Shown: positions 15,449-24,215, counted from the stretch's first letter. The stretch is 64,000 nt of DNA from Luteococcus sp048595755 (GCF_048595755.1 NZ_CP184360.1:1736001-1800000), one strand, 5' to 3'. The notes: generated by a model from the letters alone, not told the origin. Translations and numbers: made by a program.

Positions 15449-17059
15449 TCAGATCCAGCTCTTGAACCACATCCGTGCCAGCCACTGCTTCCGGGTGAGC
15501 AGGGCGTCGGTGAGGATCGGGTAGATGAAGGCGAAGTTGGCCGCCACCAGTGCGACGGCGCCCCCGGCCAGCCACGCGCCGCGACGCCGGTTCGGCCCGT
15601 CGGCCGGCCCGATCAGTCGACCCAACCACATGGCCAGGATGATCACGGTGAACGGGATGATGCAGATGGCGTAGAAGAAGAACAGCGGGCGGTCGGCGTA
15701 GCGGAACCAGGGCAGGTAGGTGCTGGCCATCGCCAGGATGGGCAGCCCGAAGCGCCAGTCGCGGCCGGCGATCCACACCACCAGGCCGGCCACCAGGGCG
15801 ATGGCGGCCATCCACCACAGGATCGGGGTGCCGGCGCCGGAGATGACGCGCAGGCAGGTGTCATTGACGGCCTGGCAGCCGTCGACGCCGGGCTTGATGT
15901 CGTTGACCGCGTCGATGCCGATCGGGCGCTGCATCAGCAACCAGCCCCAGGGATTGGCCTCGTAGGTGTGGGTGGCGGTCATCATGCCTTCACCGGTGTG
16001 GAAGTTGTACATGTCCACGTGGTACTGCCACAGGGAGGCCAGGGGAGCCCCGAAGAGCTTCACCGTCCAGTGGTCGGGGTGCTCGGCTCCCCAGCCACGG
16101 CCCCAACCGCCATGCGTGGTCAACCAGCCGGTCCAGGTGGCCAGGTAGACGGGGACCGCCGCCACCACCAGGTAGACGAAGGCGGGCAGCCCGTCACGCA
16201 GCAGTGAGGTCCAGGCGCGCGGCCCCGCGCCGGCCAGACGTCGCGCATTCCAGTCCCAGACCACCGACAGGATGCCCATGGTGGCCAGCACGAAGATCGA
16301 ATTCCACTTCACGGCACAGGCCAGCCCGAACATCACCCCGGCCAGCAGCCGCCACGGACGCCACAGCAGCAGCGGTCCGAAACTGCCGCCCAGGTCTTGG
16401 CGGTTGGTGCGTACCAGGTGGTCGGCGAGCCGGTGCCGGAACCAGTCCCGGTCGGCCGCGACGCAGGCCACGGCCGAGACGATGAACAAGGCCTGGAAGA
16501 TATCGAGCAGGCCGATGCGGCTCATGGTGAAGGCCAGGCCGTCCAAGCTGAGCAGGACGCCGGCGATGCCGCCCACCAGGGTGGAGCGTGACAGCCGTCG
16601 GGCCAGCCGAATGGTGACCATCACCAACAGGGTGCCGGCCACCAGCGAGCTGAACCGCCACCCGAAGGAGTTCATGCCGAACAGGTACTCACCGACGGCG
16701 ATGAGCCACTTGCCCAGCGGGGGATGCACGACGAAGGAGGCATCGGCATTCCATCCGTCGGTCAGGCCCTGGGCGATGGCGTCGTTGATCTTGGTCTTGG
16801 TGCCGGGATGCACGTCCGGCCAGGTGCCCTCGTAGCCCAAGTGGAGCATGGTCCAGGCTTCCTTGGGGTAGTAGGTCTCGTCGAAGACCAGGTTCTTGGG
16901 GCGTGCCAGGTCCACCCAGCGCAGCACGAAGGCGAAGACGGTGATTGCCAAGGTGACGAGCCAGCTGATCGCCCGATCGCTGCCGGGGCCGTCGTAGAGC
17001 TTCTCGACGACGCTGGGGCGCGTGGCGATGGTGGTGTGGCTGTGGCTGGCTTCGGTCAC
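15449..17059 (-). CDS. pmt: dolichyl-phosphate-mannose-protein mannosyltransferase family (Pmt, GT39)
   Basis: This polytopic membrane glycosyltransferase (536 residues) should transfer mannose from polyprenyl-phosphate-mannose to Ser/Thr of secreted proteins. The catalytic Asp-Glu of family 39 lies in NLVFDETYYPKEAW. The TM2-loop motif HPPLGKWLIAVGEYLFGMNSFGWRF and the C-terminal ThrPro-rich loop are as in mycobacterial Pmt. I chose the GTG at 17059 because TAGGAT ends 7 nt upstream; the ATG at 17068 would overlap that box. The neighbouring Thr/Pro-rich LPXTG protein is a natural candidate substrate, but this is inference. Confidence 0.85.
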   Translation of the reverse strand: MTEASHSHTTIATRPSVVEKLYDGPGSDRAISWLVTLAITVFAFVLRWVDLARPKNLVFDETYYPKEAWTMLHLGYEGTWPDVHPGTKTKINDAIAQGLTDGWNADASFVVHPPLGKWLIAVGEYLFGMNSFGWRFSSLVAGTLLVMVTIRLARRLSRSTLVGGIAGVLLSLDGLAFTMSRIGLLDIFQALFIVSAVACVAADRDWFRHRLADHLVRTNRQDLGGSFGPLLLWRPWRLLAGVMFGLACAVKWNSIFVLATMGILSVVWDWNARRLAGAGPRAWTSLLRDGLPAFVYLVVAAVPVYLATWTGWLTTHGGWGRGWGAEHPDHWTVKLFGAPLASLWQYHVDMYNFHTGEGMMTATHTYEANPWGWLLMQRPIGIDAVNDIKPGVDGCQAVNDTCLRVISGAGTPILWWMAAIALVAGLVVWIAGRDWRFGLPILAMASTYLPWFRYADRPLFFFYAICIIPFTVIILAMWLGRLIGPADGPNRRRGAWLAGGAVALVAANFAFIYPILTDALLTRKQWLARMWFKSWI

Positions 17060-17066
17060 GGGGCAC

Positions 17067-17072
17067 ATCCTA
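17067..17072 (-). promoter_or_regulatory. -10 box of pmt, leaderless
   Basis: TAGGAT on the minus strand lies 7 nt before the GTG start and overlaps the alternative ATG, which argues against that ATG. Confidence 0.5.
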
Positions 17073-17163
17073 GGTGGCGGGTGGGACAAAGCACCGGACC
17101 CGACCGCGCGTGCGATCGGGTCCGGCAGTGCTGTCTGGCAGCCGCGGCTGCGCCCCAGGGGTG

Positions 17164-18825
17164 TCAGAAGTGCCTGCGACGTGCCGTCAGGGTGGCGCCG
17201 ATGAAGCCCAGTGCCAGCAGGCTCATGCTGGTGGTCGAGACGTCAACCTGGTCGGCATTGCCAGTCTTGGGCAGCGCGCCGGGGCGGTGCATCTGGTCGT
17301 CGCCCGAAGGCGCCGGCCGCTCGGGAGCCGGGGTGGTCTCGGGAGCGGGGCTGGTCTCGGGAACAGGACTGGTCTCGGGAACAGGGGTGCCTTCCGGGGC
17401 CGGGGTCCGGGTCGGTTCCGGCGTGGGCTCCGGGGTCGGCTCGGGTGTGGGTTCCGGCGTGGGCTCAGGAGTCGGTTCGGGCGTCGGTTCCGGGGTCGGT
17501 TCCGGGGTCGGCTCGGGCGTCGGTTCCGGCGTGGGTTCCGGGGTCGGCTCGGGCGTGGGTTCCGGGGTCGGTTCCGGAGTGGGAGTCACGGGGACACGGC
17601 CGTCGGCGTCGCCGCCACCTTCCCAGGTGTTCACCGTGGCATTCGAATCGCTGGTGGTGCCGAGCGTGGTGACGGTGCCCTTGTCGGTCCACTCCTGGAT
17701 CTGCTCATCGGTCACCTGTACCGGGAACAGGATGCGAGCCGCGGTGCCCTTGGGCAGCGTGATGGTGCCGGCCAGGGAGTCCTGGTCGCACTCGGTCACC
17801 TCGGCGCGTGAATCGAAGGTGGAGTTCACCGGCTCGCCCCAGACGTCCACCTCGCTCCAGGTCTGCACGGTGGGTGTTACCGGGCATGCAAAGGACTGAC
17901 CGGCGCTGGTCAGCTCGTCGGCCCAGCTGTACTGCTGGTTCTCGGTGGTGGCGGTGGGCAGCTGCAGGGTGATCACCAGGTGTCCCTCGGAGTTGTACCA
18001 ACCCCACTTGTTCAGCCTGCTGGGCATCACATTGCAGTCGGGGCACTCGACCACCTGGATCGGGGTGCGGCTGGTCTTGCCGTTGACGTCCCAGACGAAC
18101 TCCTTGGTCTCGCCAGGCGTGACGGTGCTCTCGACGGAGGCCTTGAGCCAGCCCGAGAGGGTGACGTCGGTGTGCGACTCGACGAAGTCGCTCAGCGTCA
18201 CGACGATGCGGCCGTCGGCGACGGTCATAATGGCTGCCTTCACGCCGCTGGGCGTGTTCAGGTTGAAGCTGGCACCGTCCGGCACCGACAGACCTTCCGG
18301 GATGGCGAAGCTCAACTGGTCGCCGGCGCAGTGGCCGTCGGAGATGCTCCCGGAGAAGCGGAAGCTCACCTGCTCCCAGGCGTTGACCTCGCCGTCGGTC
18401 TCCACCGTCACCGTCATCGGGTCGGTGACCGGCGCCGCGGTGCAGCTGGCGTCGGCGGCCGCCTTGACCTTGGCCTGGGAGGTGGCCGTCGGGGCCGGTG
18501 ATTCGCTGGCCGGGGCCGCCGGCGCGGGCGACGTGACGGGTTCGGAGGTTGCCACGGGCGCCGGAGTGGACGGGGTGGCCTCGAGGTTGGAAGCATCACC
18601 CGTCGTGCCGGTGGGAGTGCTCTGCTCGGTGGCAACCGGCGCGGCGGGAGCGCTGGTCTCGTCGGGCGTGGCGGTGGGAGTGCTGGCGACTGCCGGAGTG
18701 CTCGCTGCGGTTGGATCGGCGACTGCGTCGTCGGCGAAGGCCGGGGTCAGGACTGCGGCGGTGCTGGCCAGACCGAGGACTGCTGCAACAGCGAGACCCG
18801 AACGGGTGCGCATTGTTGAATGCAT
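17164..18825 (-). CDS. LPXTG-anchored surface protein with TPEP repeat stalk
   Basis: This 553-residue exported protein has an N-terminal signal peptide (RTRSGLAVAAVLGLASTAAV, probable cleavage after AFA near residue 34) and an Ala/Thr/Pro-rich stretch to about residue 130. An immunoglobulin-like or SpaA-like globular region with two pairs of Cys follows (about 130-450). Then come about 14 TPEP tetrapeptides and a sorting signal: LPKTG, a hydrophobic segment and a RRRHF tail. A sortase should anchor it to peptidoglycan; no sortase gene is in the window. The repeat DNA is a 12-bp tandem (about 17410-17585) that can change in length. The 5' leader is highly structured (see 18826-18887). Ligand or role unknown. 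Confidence 0.85.
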   Translation of the reverse strand: MHSTMRTRSGLAVAAVLGLASTAAVLTPAFADDAVADPTAASTPAVASTPTATPDETSAPAAPVATEQSTPTGTTGDASNLEATPSTPAPVATSEPVTSPAPAAPASESPAPTATSQAKVKAAADASCTAAPVTDPMTVTVETDGEVNAWEQVSFRFSGSISDGHCAGDQLSFAIPEGLSVPDGASFNLNTPSGVKAAIMTVADGRIVVTLSDFVESHTDVTLSGWLKASVESTVTPGETKEFVWDVNGKTSRTPIQVVECPDCNVMPSRLNKWGWYNSEGHLVITLQLPTATTENQQYSWADELTSAGQSFACPVTPTVQTWSEVDVWGEPVNSTFDSRAEVTECDQDSLAGTITLPKGTAARILFPVQVTDEQIQEWTDKGTVTTLGTTSDSNATVNTWEGGGDADGRVPVTPTPEPTPEPTPEPTPEPTPEPTPEPTPEPTPEPTPEPTPEPTPEPTPEPTPEPTPEPTRTPAPEGTPVPETSPVPETSPAPETTPAPERPAPSGDDQMHRPGALPKTGNADQVDVSTTSMSLLALGFIGATLTARRRHF

Positions 18826-18887
18826 GAATTTCCCCCGAAATTCCGTGTCATGACATCCCCCCGGATGCCGCGCTTCCCCCCGGAAGC
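18826..18887 (-). promoter_or_regulatory. structured 5' leader: three C-GGGG-G stem-loops
   Basis: On the mRNA strand, three hairpins follow each other: GCTTCC-GGGG-GGAAGC (18872-18887), CATCC-GGGG-GGATG (18854-18867) and GAATTTC-GGGG-GAAATTC (18826-18843). Stems differ completely while the loop is constant. The last hairpin ends on the base before the ATG and contains the only Shine-Dalgarno-like sequence (GGGGGA), so folding should mask the start. This looks like a translation-control leader. The same loop type recurs at 49750-49916. Confidence 0.65.
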
Positions 18888-18896
18888 ATGTTCCGG

Positions 18897-18902
18897 AGCC
18901 TA
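18897..18902 (-). promoter_or_regulatory. -10 box of the LPXTG gene
   Basis: TAGGCT on the minus strand lies 9 nt before the first leader hairpin. Transcription would start just 5' of that hairpin, giving a leader of about 65 nt that consists almost only of the three hairpins. No clear -35 box. Confidence 0.5.
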
Positions 18903-19004
18903 GGCAGCACAGGGGTTCTGGTGTGGGGAAGGGGTGTGCGCAGGGGTCCTTCTTGGGCAACTCTTCAGCCAATGTGTGACCGTGGTCACTGCCGTGGCGT
19001 CGGT

Positions 19005-19010
19005 CACAAT
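19005..19010 (+). promoter_or_regulatory. -10-like box of rsmI, leaderless
   Basis: CACAAT ends 6 nt before the GTG start. The same box and nearly the same spacing precede the CDF transporter at 63845. Confidence 0.4.
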
Positions 19011-19016
19011 GGAGTG

Positions 19017-19907
19017 GTGAGCGAGCAGACATCCGCACAAGACCATGCGCCCCTGGCCCGGCAGCTGGCACCCGACGCCGATGGCAGGGGACGTGTGGTG
19101 CTGGCCGCCACCCCGATCGGCTCCAGCGTCGACGCCTCGGACAACCTCAAGGCGGTCCTGGCTGATGCCGAGGTGATCGCCGCGGAGGACACCCGTCGCT
19201 TCCACACCCTGCTGCGTCGGCTCGGCATTACCACCGGTGCGCGCGTGGTGAGCTACTTCGAGGGCAACGAGGCCAGCCGCACCGACGAACTGCTCGCCGA
19301 CCTGCGGGAGGGGCGCAATGTGGTGGTGGCCACCGACGCCGGCATGCCCTCGGTCAGTGACCCGGGCTACCGGTTGGTGCGCGCCGCGCTGGAGGCCGGC
19401 CACGAGGTGACCTGCGTGCCCGGGCCGAGCGCGGTCCTCACCGCCCTGGCCGTCTCTGGCCTTCCCGTGGACCGCTTCTGTTTCGAGGGCTTCCTGCCCC
19501 GCAGCGGGGGCCCGCGCCGACGCCGCCTCGAGGAACTGTCCGCCGAACCGCGCACCATGGTCTTCTTCGAGGCGCCCCATCGACTGGCCGACTTCCTCAC
19601 CGACTGCGCCGCAGCCCTGGGGCAGGAGCGTCCGGCCGCGGTCTGTCGCGAACTCACCAAACCCTACGAAGAGGTGGTCAGGGGAGGGCTGGCAGAGCTG
19701 GCCGGCTGGGCGCAGGACCATGCCAGGGGCGAGATCTGCGTCGTCGTGCAGGGCGCACCAGAGCGTGATTCGGCCGAGGACGCCCTGGCCCTGGTGCAGC
19801 GGCGCATCGCCGAGGGGGAGAAGCTCTCGGCGGCGGTGGCCGAGGTGGCCAAGCTCACCGGAGCCAACAAGAAGCAGCTCTACCAGGCGGCGCTCGACGC
19901 ACGCTGA
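19017..19907 (+). CDS. rsmI: 16S rRNA (cytidine(1402)-2'-O)-methyltransferase
   Basis: This 296-residue SAM-dependent enzyme methylates the ribose of C1402 in the decoding centre of 16S rRNA. Tetrapyrrole-methylase-fold motifs are visible: VVLAATPIGSSVDASDNLKA at the start, AEDTRRFHTLLRRLG, VVVATDAGMPSVSDPGYRLV and VTCVPGPSAVLTALAVSGLP. An N-terminal extension of about 20 residues precedes the fold. The GTG at 19017 is chosen from the upstream CACAAT box. It begins a run with tatD, rsmA and ispE that is common in actinobacteria; the rpf gene often found between tatD and rsmA is absent. Confidence 0.92.
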   Translation: MSEQTSAQDHAPLARQLAPDADGRGRVVLAATPIGSSVDASDNLKAVLADAEVIAAEDTRRFHTLLRRLGITTGARVVSYFEGNEASRTDELLADLREGRNVVVATDAGMPSVSDPGYRLVRAALEAGHEVTCVPGPSAVLTALAVSGLPVDRFCFEGFLPRSGGPRRRRLEELSAEPRTMVFFEAPHRLADFLTDCAAALGQERPAAVCRELTKPYEEVVRGGLAELAGWAQDHARGEICVVVQGAPERDSAEDALALVQRRIAEGEKLSAAVAEVAKLTGANKKQLYQAALDAR

Positions 19908-19927
19908 GTGGGCTGGTCACCCGTACT

Positions 19928-19967
19928 GGTCAGACTTGTGCACAGGCATTGCAACGCAAGTCTGACC
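19928..19967. terminator. inverted repeat after rsmI
   Basis: GGTCAGACTTG (19928-19938) and CAAGTCTGACC (19957-19967) form a perfect 11-bp stem with an 18-nt loop. No T run follows. It may be a terminator or an operator before tatD. Confidence 0.45.
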
Positions 19968-20019
19968 AAGACCTGTGAGCAATCATCGTGGCGCTTCGAC
20001 AGCCACCGTCGCAGTCCGA

Positions 20020-20025
20020 GAGAAT
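20020..20025 (+). promoter_or_regulatory. -10-like box of tatD
   Basis: GAGAAT ends 7 nt before the ATG chosen for tatD, with no Shine-Dalgarno sequence. Confidence 0.35.
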
Positions 20026-20032
20026 GGCACCC

Positions 20033-20911
20033 ATGGACATCCCCGCACGGCTCGCAGAGCTGAAACTGCCACCGCTCCCGGAGCCGCTGCCCAGCCCCAC
20101 CATCGACTCGCACACGCACCTGGACTCCACCCGCGAGTACTCCGGGCTGTCGGTCGAGGTGAACCTTGCCGCCGCGGCGGCCGTCGGAGTCGATCGTGTG
20201 GTGGAGGTGGGGTGTGACGTCGCCTCTTCGCGCACCGCCGTGGAGCTCGCCACCCGCTACCCGCAGGTGGTGGCCGCCGTCGCGATGCACCCCAATGACG
20301 CCGCCCGCAGCACGACGCTGGACGAGGACATCGCCGCCATCGACGAGCTGGCCGCCGACCCGCAGGTGCGCGCCATCGGCGAGACGGGCCTGGACCACTA
20401 CCGCACCACCGACGCCGAGGCCCAGGCGGTGCAGGAGAAGAGCTTCGTCGCGCACATCGAGATGGCGCGACGCCACGAGAAGACCCTGGTCATCCACCAC
20501 CGCGAGGCCCATCAGGACCTGCTGCGGGTGCTGGGGACGCAGGAGCTGCCCGAACGCACCGTGATGCACTGTTTCAGCGGCGATGCCGACTTCGCCCGCG
20601 CCTGCCTGGCCCATGACGGGCAGGGGCGCGGCCTGTGGTTGAGCTTCCCCGGTGTCGTCACCTACAAGAACGCCCAGTACCTGTCCGAGGCCTTGAAGGT
20701 CACTCCGCGTGAACGGATCCTGGTGGAGACCGACGCGCCCTACCTGACCCCGGTGCCGGCACGCGGCAAGGCCAATGCGCCCTACCTGGTGCCGCACACG
20801 CTGCGCTTCATGGCCGACGTGCTGGGCATGGAACTGGACGAGCTGTGCCGCCAGGTGCGCAACAACACCGTCGAGGCCTTCGGCGGCAGCTGGGGAGACG
20901 ACGATGCCTGA
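20033..20911 (+). CDS. tatD: TatD-family metal-dependent hydrolase/DNase
   Basis: This 292-residue TIM-barrel hydrolase has metal ligands DSHTHLD (H27, H29), the Glu/Asp of IGETGLDHY, His in HHREAHQDLL, MHCFSGD, and the late Asp in VETDAPYLTP. TatD proteins act as 3'-5' exonucleases in DNA repair. Its stop overlaps the rsmA start by 8 nt, so the two are coupled. Confidence 0.92.
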   Translation: MDIPARLAELKLPPLPEPLPSPTIDSHTHLDSTREYSGLSVEVNLAAAAAVGVDRVVEVGCDVASSRTAVELATRYPQVVAAVAMHPNDAARSTTLDEDIAAIDELAADPQVRAIGETGLDHYRTTDAEAQAVQEKSFVAHIEMARRHEKTLVIHHREAHQDLLRVLGTQELPERTVMHCFSGDADFARACLAHDGQGRGLWLSFPGVVTYKNAQYLSEALKVTPRERILVETDAPYLTPVPARGKANAPYLVPHTLRFMADVLGMELDELCRQVRNNTVEAFGGSWGDDDA

Positions 20912-21758
20912 GACCGGTCTGTTGGATCCGCGCTCGGTACGCGCCCTGGCCGCCGAGCTCGACCTGAAGCCCACCAAGCAGCGCGGGCAGAACTTCGTGA
21001 TCGATCCCAACACGGTGCGACGCATCGTGCAGCTGTCCGGTATCGGCGCCGACGACGTGGTGCTGGAGGTGGGGCCGGGGCTGGGCTCCCTGACCCTTGG
21101 GCTGCTGGAGACCGGTGCGGCCGTCACCGCCATCGAGATCGACGAGAAGCTGGCGCCGAGGCTGGCGCGCACCGTCGCGGAGCGGATGCCGGAGGCCGAC
21201 GGCCGCATGTCGGTGGTGCACTCCGACGCGCTGCTGGTCAACGAGCTCGACGGTGATCCCGTGACCGCCCTGGTGGCGAACCTGCCCTACAACGTCTCGG
21301 TTCCGGTGCTGCTGCACCTGCTGCAGCGCTTCGATTCCTGGCGCACCGGGCTGGTGATGGTGCAGCTGGAGGTGTGTGATCGCCTGGTGGCCAAGCCCGG
21401 CAGCAAGATCTACGGCGTTCCCAGCGTCAAGATGGCCTGGTATGCCGAGGCGACGCGGGTGGGCACGGTGCCGCCGAAGGTCTTCTGGCCGGTGCCCAAT
21501 GTGGATTCCGGGCTGGTGCGCATCATCCGTCGCGACCCGCCCCAGACCACCGCCACCCGGGAGCAGGTCTTTGCCGTGGTGGATGCCGCCTTCGCGCAGC
21601 GCCGCAAGATGCTGCGCGCCGCCTTGGCCGGCATGTGCGGTTCGTCGGCCGCGGCCAGCGAGGTCCTGGTGGCGGCCGACGTCGACCCGCAGGCCCGTGG
21701 CGAGGTGCTGACCATCGAGGACTTCGCCCGGATCGCGGAGCTGCTGGCCCAGCGCTGA
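20904..21758 (+). CDS. rsmA: 16S rRNA (adenine(1518)-N(6)/adenine(1519)-N(6))-dimethyltransferase
   Basis: This KsgA homologue (284 residues) dimethylates two adenines in helix 45 during late 30S assembly. The start inside the tatD end (MPETGLLDPRSVRALAAELD) precedes the family signature KQRGQNFVIDPNTVRRIV. SAM motif I is EVGPGLGSLTLGLLE and the catalytic motif is NLPYNVSVP. The C-terminal helical domain is complete. Confidence 0.93.
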   Translation: MPETGLLDPRSVRALAAELDLKPTKQRGQNFVIDPNTVRRIVQLSGIGADDVVLEVGPGLGSLTLGLLETGAAVTAIEIDEKLAPRLARTVAERMPEADGRMSVVHSDALLVNELDGDPVTALVANLPYNVSVPVLLHLLQRFDSWRTGLVMVQLEVCDRLVAKPGSKIYGVPSVKMAWYAEATRVGTVPPKVFWPVPNVDSGLVRIIRRDPPQTTATREQVFAVVDAAFAQRRKMLRAALAGMCGSSAAASEVLVAADVDPQARGEVLTIEDFARIAELLAQR

Positions 21759-21803
21759 CCCCACGCGGTGGCGTCGGACGTGTGGTGGACACCCGCTTTG
21801 GGC

Positions 21804-21809
21804 TAGGTT
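21804..21809 (+). promoter_or_regulatory. -10 box of ispE, leaderless
   Basis: TAGGTT ends 6 nt before the GTG start. Confidence 0.6.
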
Positions 21810-21815
21810 CGCGTC

Positions 21816-22763
21816 GTGGAAGCGATGCACAACAAGCAGGCTGGCGACCCCAACCAGATGGTTCGGGTTCGGGTCCCCGCCAAGGTGAACCTGGCCCTGT
21901 GCGTGGGGCCGCTGCAACCCGACGGATTCCATCCGCTGGGAACGGTCTTCCACGCGCTGAACCTCTTCGACGAGGTGGTGGCGGTTCCCGGCGCGGCCGG
22001 TGAGGTCTCGCTGACCATGGCGGACGACGGCCTGGACGAGGTGCCGCTGGACCACACCAACCTGGCCTGCCGGGCCGCCGCCTTGCTGGCCGAGCGCCAT
22101 GGGCACCCCGGGCTGGGGGTGCGGCTCCACCTGAAGAAGTCCATCCCGGTGGCGGGCGGCATGGCCGGGGGATCTGCCGACGCGGCGGGCGCCCTGCTGG
22201 CCTGTTCGATCCTGTGGGACCTGGACACCACTCCCGACGACCTGCACGCCCTGGCCTCGCAGCTGGGCTCCGATGTTCCCTTCCCGTTGTTGGGTGGCAA
22301 TGCCATCGGCACGGGCCGCGGTGACCAGCTGGTGCCGATGATCAGCCGCGGGCAGTACCACTGGGTGCTGGCCTTCGCCGACGAGGGCCTCTCGACCCCT
22401 GCGGTCTTCCGGCGCTTCGACGAGCTCGTGGCTCAGTCCGGCGAACCCACCAGCACCGAGATCCCCCCGCAGATCGCCGCCGCCCTGGCGCAGGGTGATG
22501 CCGCCGCGCTCGGCAAGGCGCTGTGCAATGACCTGCAGGACGCCGCGATCAGCCTGCGTCCCGAGCTGGGGGAGACCCTGGCGGCGGGGATGGCTGCCGG
22601 CGCCCTGGGCAGCGTGGTGTCGGGGTCGGGCCCCACCTGCGCCTTCCTGGCCAGCGACGAGGCGGCCGCGATGGATCTGGCGGCGGCCCTGGCCAAGGTC
22701 CCCACGGTGCGGGCGACGCGACGGGCCTCGGGTCCGGTGCCGGGAGCCAGCGTGATCGTCTGA
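21816..22763 (+). CDS. ispE: 4-diphosphocytidyl-2-C-methyl-D-erythritol kinase
   Basis: This GHMP kinase of the MEP isoprenoid pathway (315 residues) phosphorylates CDP-ME at the 2-hydroxyl with ATP. Signature parts: VPAKVNLALCVGPLQPDGFH near the N-terminus with the catalytic Lys, the ATP loop PVAGGMAGGSADAAGAL, and the C-terminal GVVSGSGPTCAFL-type motif, here LGSVVSGSGPTCAFLA. The GTG start is set by the TAGGTT box. It is transcribed apart from rsmA (57-nt gap with its own promoter). Confidence 0.93.
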   Translation: MEAMHNKQAGDPNQMVRVRVPAKVNLALCVGPLQPDGFHPLGTVFHALNLFDEVVAVPGAAGEVSLTMADDGLDEVPLDHTNLACRAAALLAERHGHPGLGVRLHLKKSIPVAGGMAGGSADAAGALLACSILWDLDTTPDDLHALASQLGSDVPFPLLGGNAIGTGRGDQLVPMISRGQYHWVLAFADEGLSTPAVFRRFDELVAQSGEPTSTEIPPQIAAALAQGDAAALGKALCNDLQDAAISLRPELGETLAAGMAAGALGSVVSGSGPTCAFLASDEAAAMDLAAALAKVPTVRATRRASGPVPGASVIV

Positions 22764-22810
22764 GTCGACTGGTGGCGCCGGGGTGGCCCGCGATCTGGTT
22801 TCATATCTCC

Positions 22811-23344
22811 ATGACCGAACCTCATCTGGACGAGACCAGCAGGGCGAGCGTCTCACCGGGTGACGAGGTGGACGAGCTGCTCAACGCGTGGCGGCGGGAA
22901 CGCCCCGACCTGCCCGTCGAGCCGATGCAGATCTGGTCACGGATCCTGCGCCTGGCGCTGCACCTGGACGAGGCACGTCGCGCCGCGCATGCCTCGCACC
23001 GGCTCGAGGGCTGGGAATTCGACGTGCTGGCCGCGCTGCGCAAGGACGGTGCTCCCTACACGATGAGCCCCGGTCAGCTGCTGAAGCAGACCCACGTGAC
23101 GTCCGGCACCATGACCAACCGGGTGGACCGGCTGGTGGCGCGAGGCTTCGTGCGCCGCCAGGCAGACCCCAACGACGGGCGCTCGGTGCGCGTGGTGCTC
23201 ACCGCGCAGGGCAAGCAGGCCGTGGACGCGGCCCTGGAGTCCTTGTTGGCGGCAGAGGAGCAGCTGCTCAGCGGCCTGGACGAGCAGCAGCGCACCAGCC
23301 TGGCGGCCGCGCTGCGTCAGCTCCTGGTGGCGCAGCAGGCCTGA
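22811..23344 (+). CDS. MarR-family transcriptional regulator
   Basis: This 177-residue winged-helix dimer has a central DNA-binding part: EFDVLAALRKDGAPYTMSPG, then QLLKQTHVTSGTMTNRVDRLVARGFVRRQADPNDGRSVRVVLT, with the wing RQADPNDGRSVRV. Flanking helices form the dimer interface. The ligand and targets are unknown; it may be autoregulatory. I used the ATG at 22811, 9 nt before which CATATC could serve as -10. Confidence 0.88.
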   Translation: MTEPHLDETSRASVSPGDEVDELLNAWRRERPDLPVEPMQIWSRILRLALHLDEARRAAHASHRLEGWEFDVLAALRKDGAPYTMSPGQLLKQTHVTSGTMTNRVDRLVARGFVRRQADPNDGRSVRVVLTAQGKQAVDAALESLLAAEEQLLSGLDEQQRTSLAAALRQLLVAQQA

Positions 23345-23426
23345 GGACGTGCCCTGGTTCACAGCTGCCTCTTGGCTGTGATGGTTACCGTGATGGTTCA
23401 CGACAATTCACCAGGAACGGATTGCC

Positions 23427-24149
23427 ATGCACCTCACCCTCGCCCAGCTGCCCATTCTCCAGACCGGCATCGTCGGTACTGTCATGGGGTGGTTGGAACA
23501 GCTGATGGTGATCATCGGCGCTCCTGGCGCGGCCCTTGCCGTCTTCCTTGAGAATGTCTTTCCCCCCATCCCCAGTGAAGTGATCCTGCCGCTGGCCGGC
23601 TTTGCCGCAGCCAATGGGCATTTCAGCATCGCCGCGGCCGTGATCTGGACCACCATCGGTTCGGTCGCCGGCGCGTGGCTGCTCTACTGGGTGGGGCAGG
23701 CCCTTGGCGTCGAGCGTCTGAAGGCGATTGCGCGTCGCCTCCCGCTGACCGATCCCGAGGACATCGACACCGCCATGGGCTGGTTCGACCGGCACGGCGG
23801 CAAGGCCGTCTTCTTTGGCCGCATGATCCCCGGGGTCCGTTCGCTGATCTCCATCCCCGCTGGCCTGCACCGGATGCAGGCCGTCAGCTTCACCCTCTAC
23901 TCGACGCTCGGCAGCCTGATCTGGAATGCCCTGCTGATCTACGCCGGTTACGCGCTGGGCGCCAACTGGGCCCGTGTGGAGGGCTGGGTGGCCAGCGTGC
24001 AGGACGTCGTGATGGTCCTGGTGCTGGGTGCCGCCGCGGTCTTCGTCGTGAAGCGGGTGCGTCGGCGCCGCGCCGAACGCCAGGCCGAGGCCGACCAGCA
24101 GCACGACGAGGTCCCAGCCGAGCAGGAACGAGAACTCGTCAACGCGTGA
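23427..24149 (+). CDS. DedA-family membrane protein
   Basis: This 240-residue integral membrane protein of the VTT/DedA superfamily is linked to lipid-carrier recycling (undecaprenyl phosphate or phospholipid flipping). Motifs: ENVFPPIPSEVILPLAGFAA, the GSVAGAWLLYWVGQALG helix, and FFGRMIPGVRSLISIPAGLHRM. The C-terminus ends in an RRRRAERQAEADQQ-type charged tail. AGGAACGG precedes the ATG. Monocistronic by spacing. Confidence 0.88.
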   Translation: MHLTLAQLPILQTGIVGTVMGWLEQLMVIIGAPGAALAVFLENVFPPIPSEVILPLAGFAAANGHFSIAAAVIWTTIGSVAGAWLLYWVGQALGVERLKAIARRLPLTDPEDIDTAMGWFDRHGGKAVFFGRMIPGVRSLISIPAGLHRMQAVSFTLYSTLGSLIWNALLIYAGYALGANWARVEGWVASVQDVVMVLVLGAAAVFVVKRVRRRRAERQAEADQQHDEVPAEQERELVNA

Positions 24150-24215
24150 CGAGCCAGCCGCCGCGGATGGCATTTCGCCGGTGTGCACGACCACCGCGTG
24201 GAACGTGACTCCCGC

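Noticed and set aside
17410..17585. The 12-bp tandem repeat as a CRISPR array or attachment site
   Set aside because: It is in frame and codes the TPEP stalk of the surface protein, with no spacers.
22764..22810. A riboswitch or attenuator before marR or the purine genes
   Set aside because: Upstream gaps are short, without long conserved stems, and most of these genes appear leaderless.
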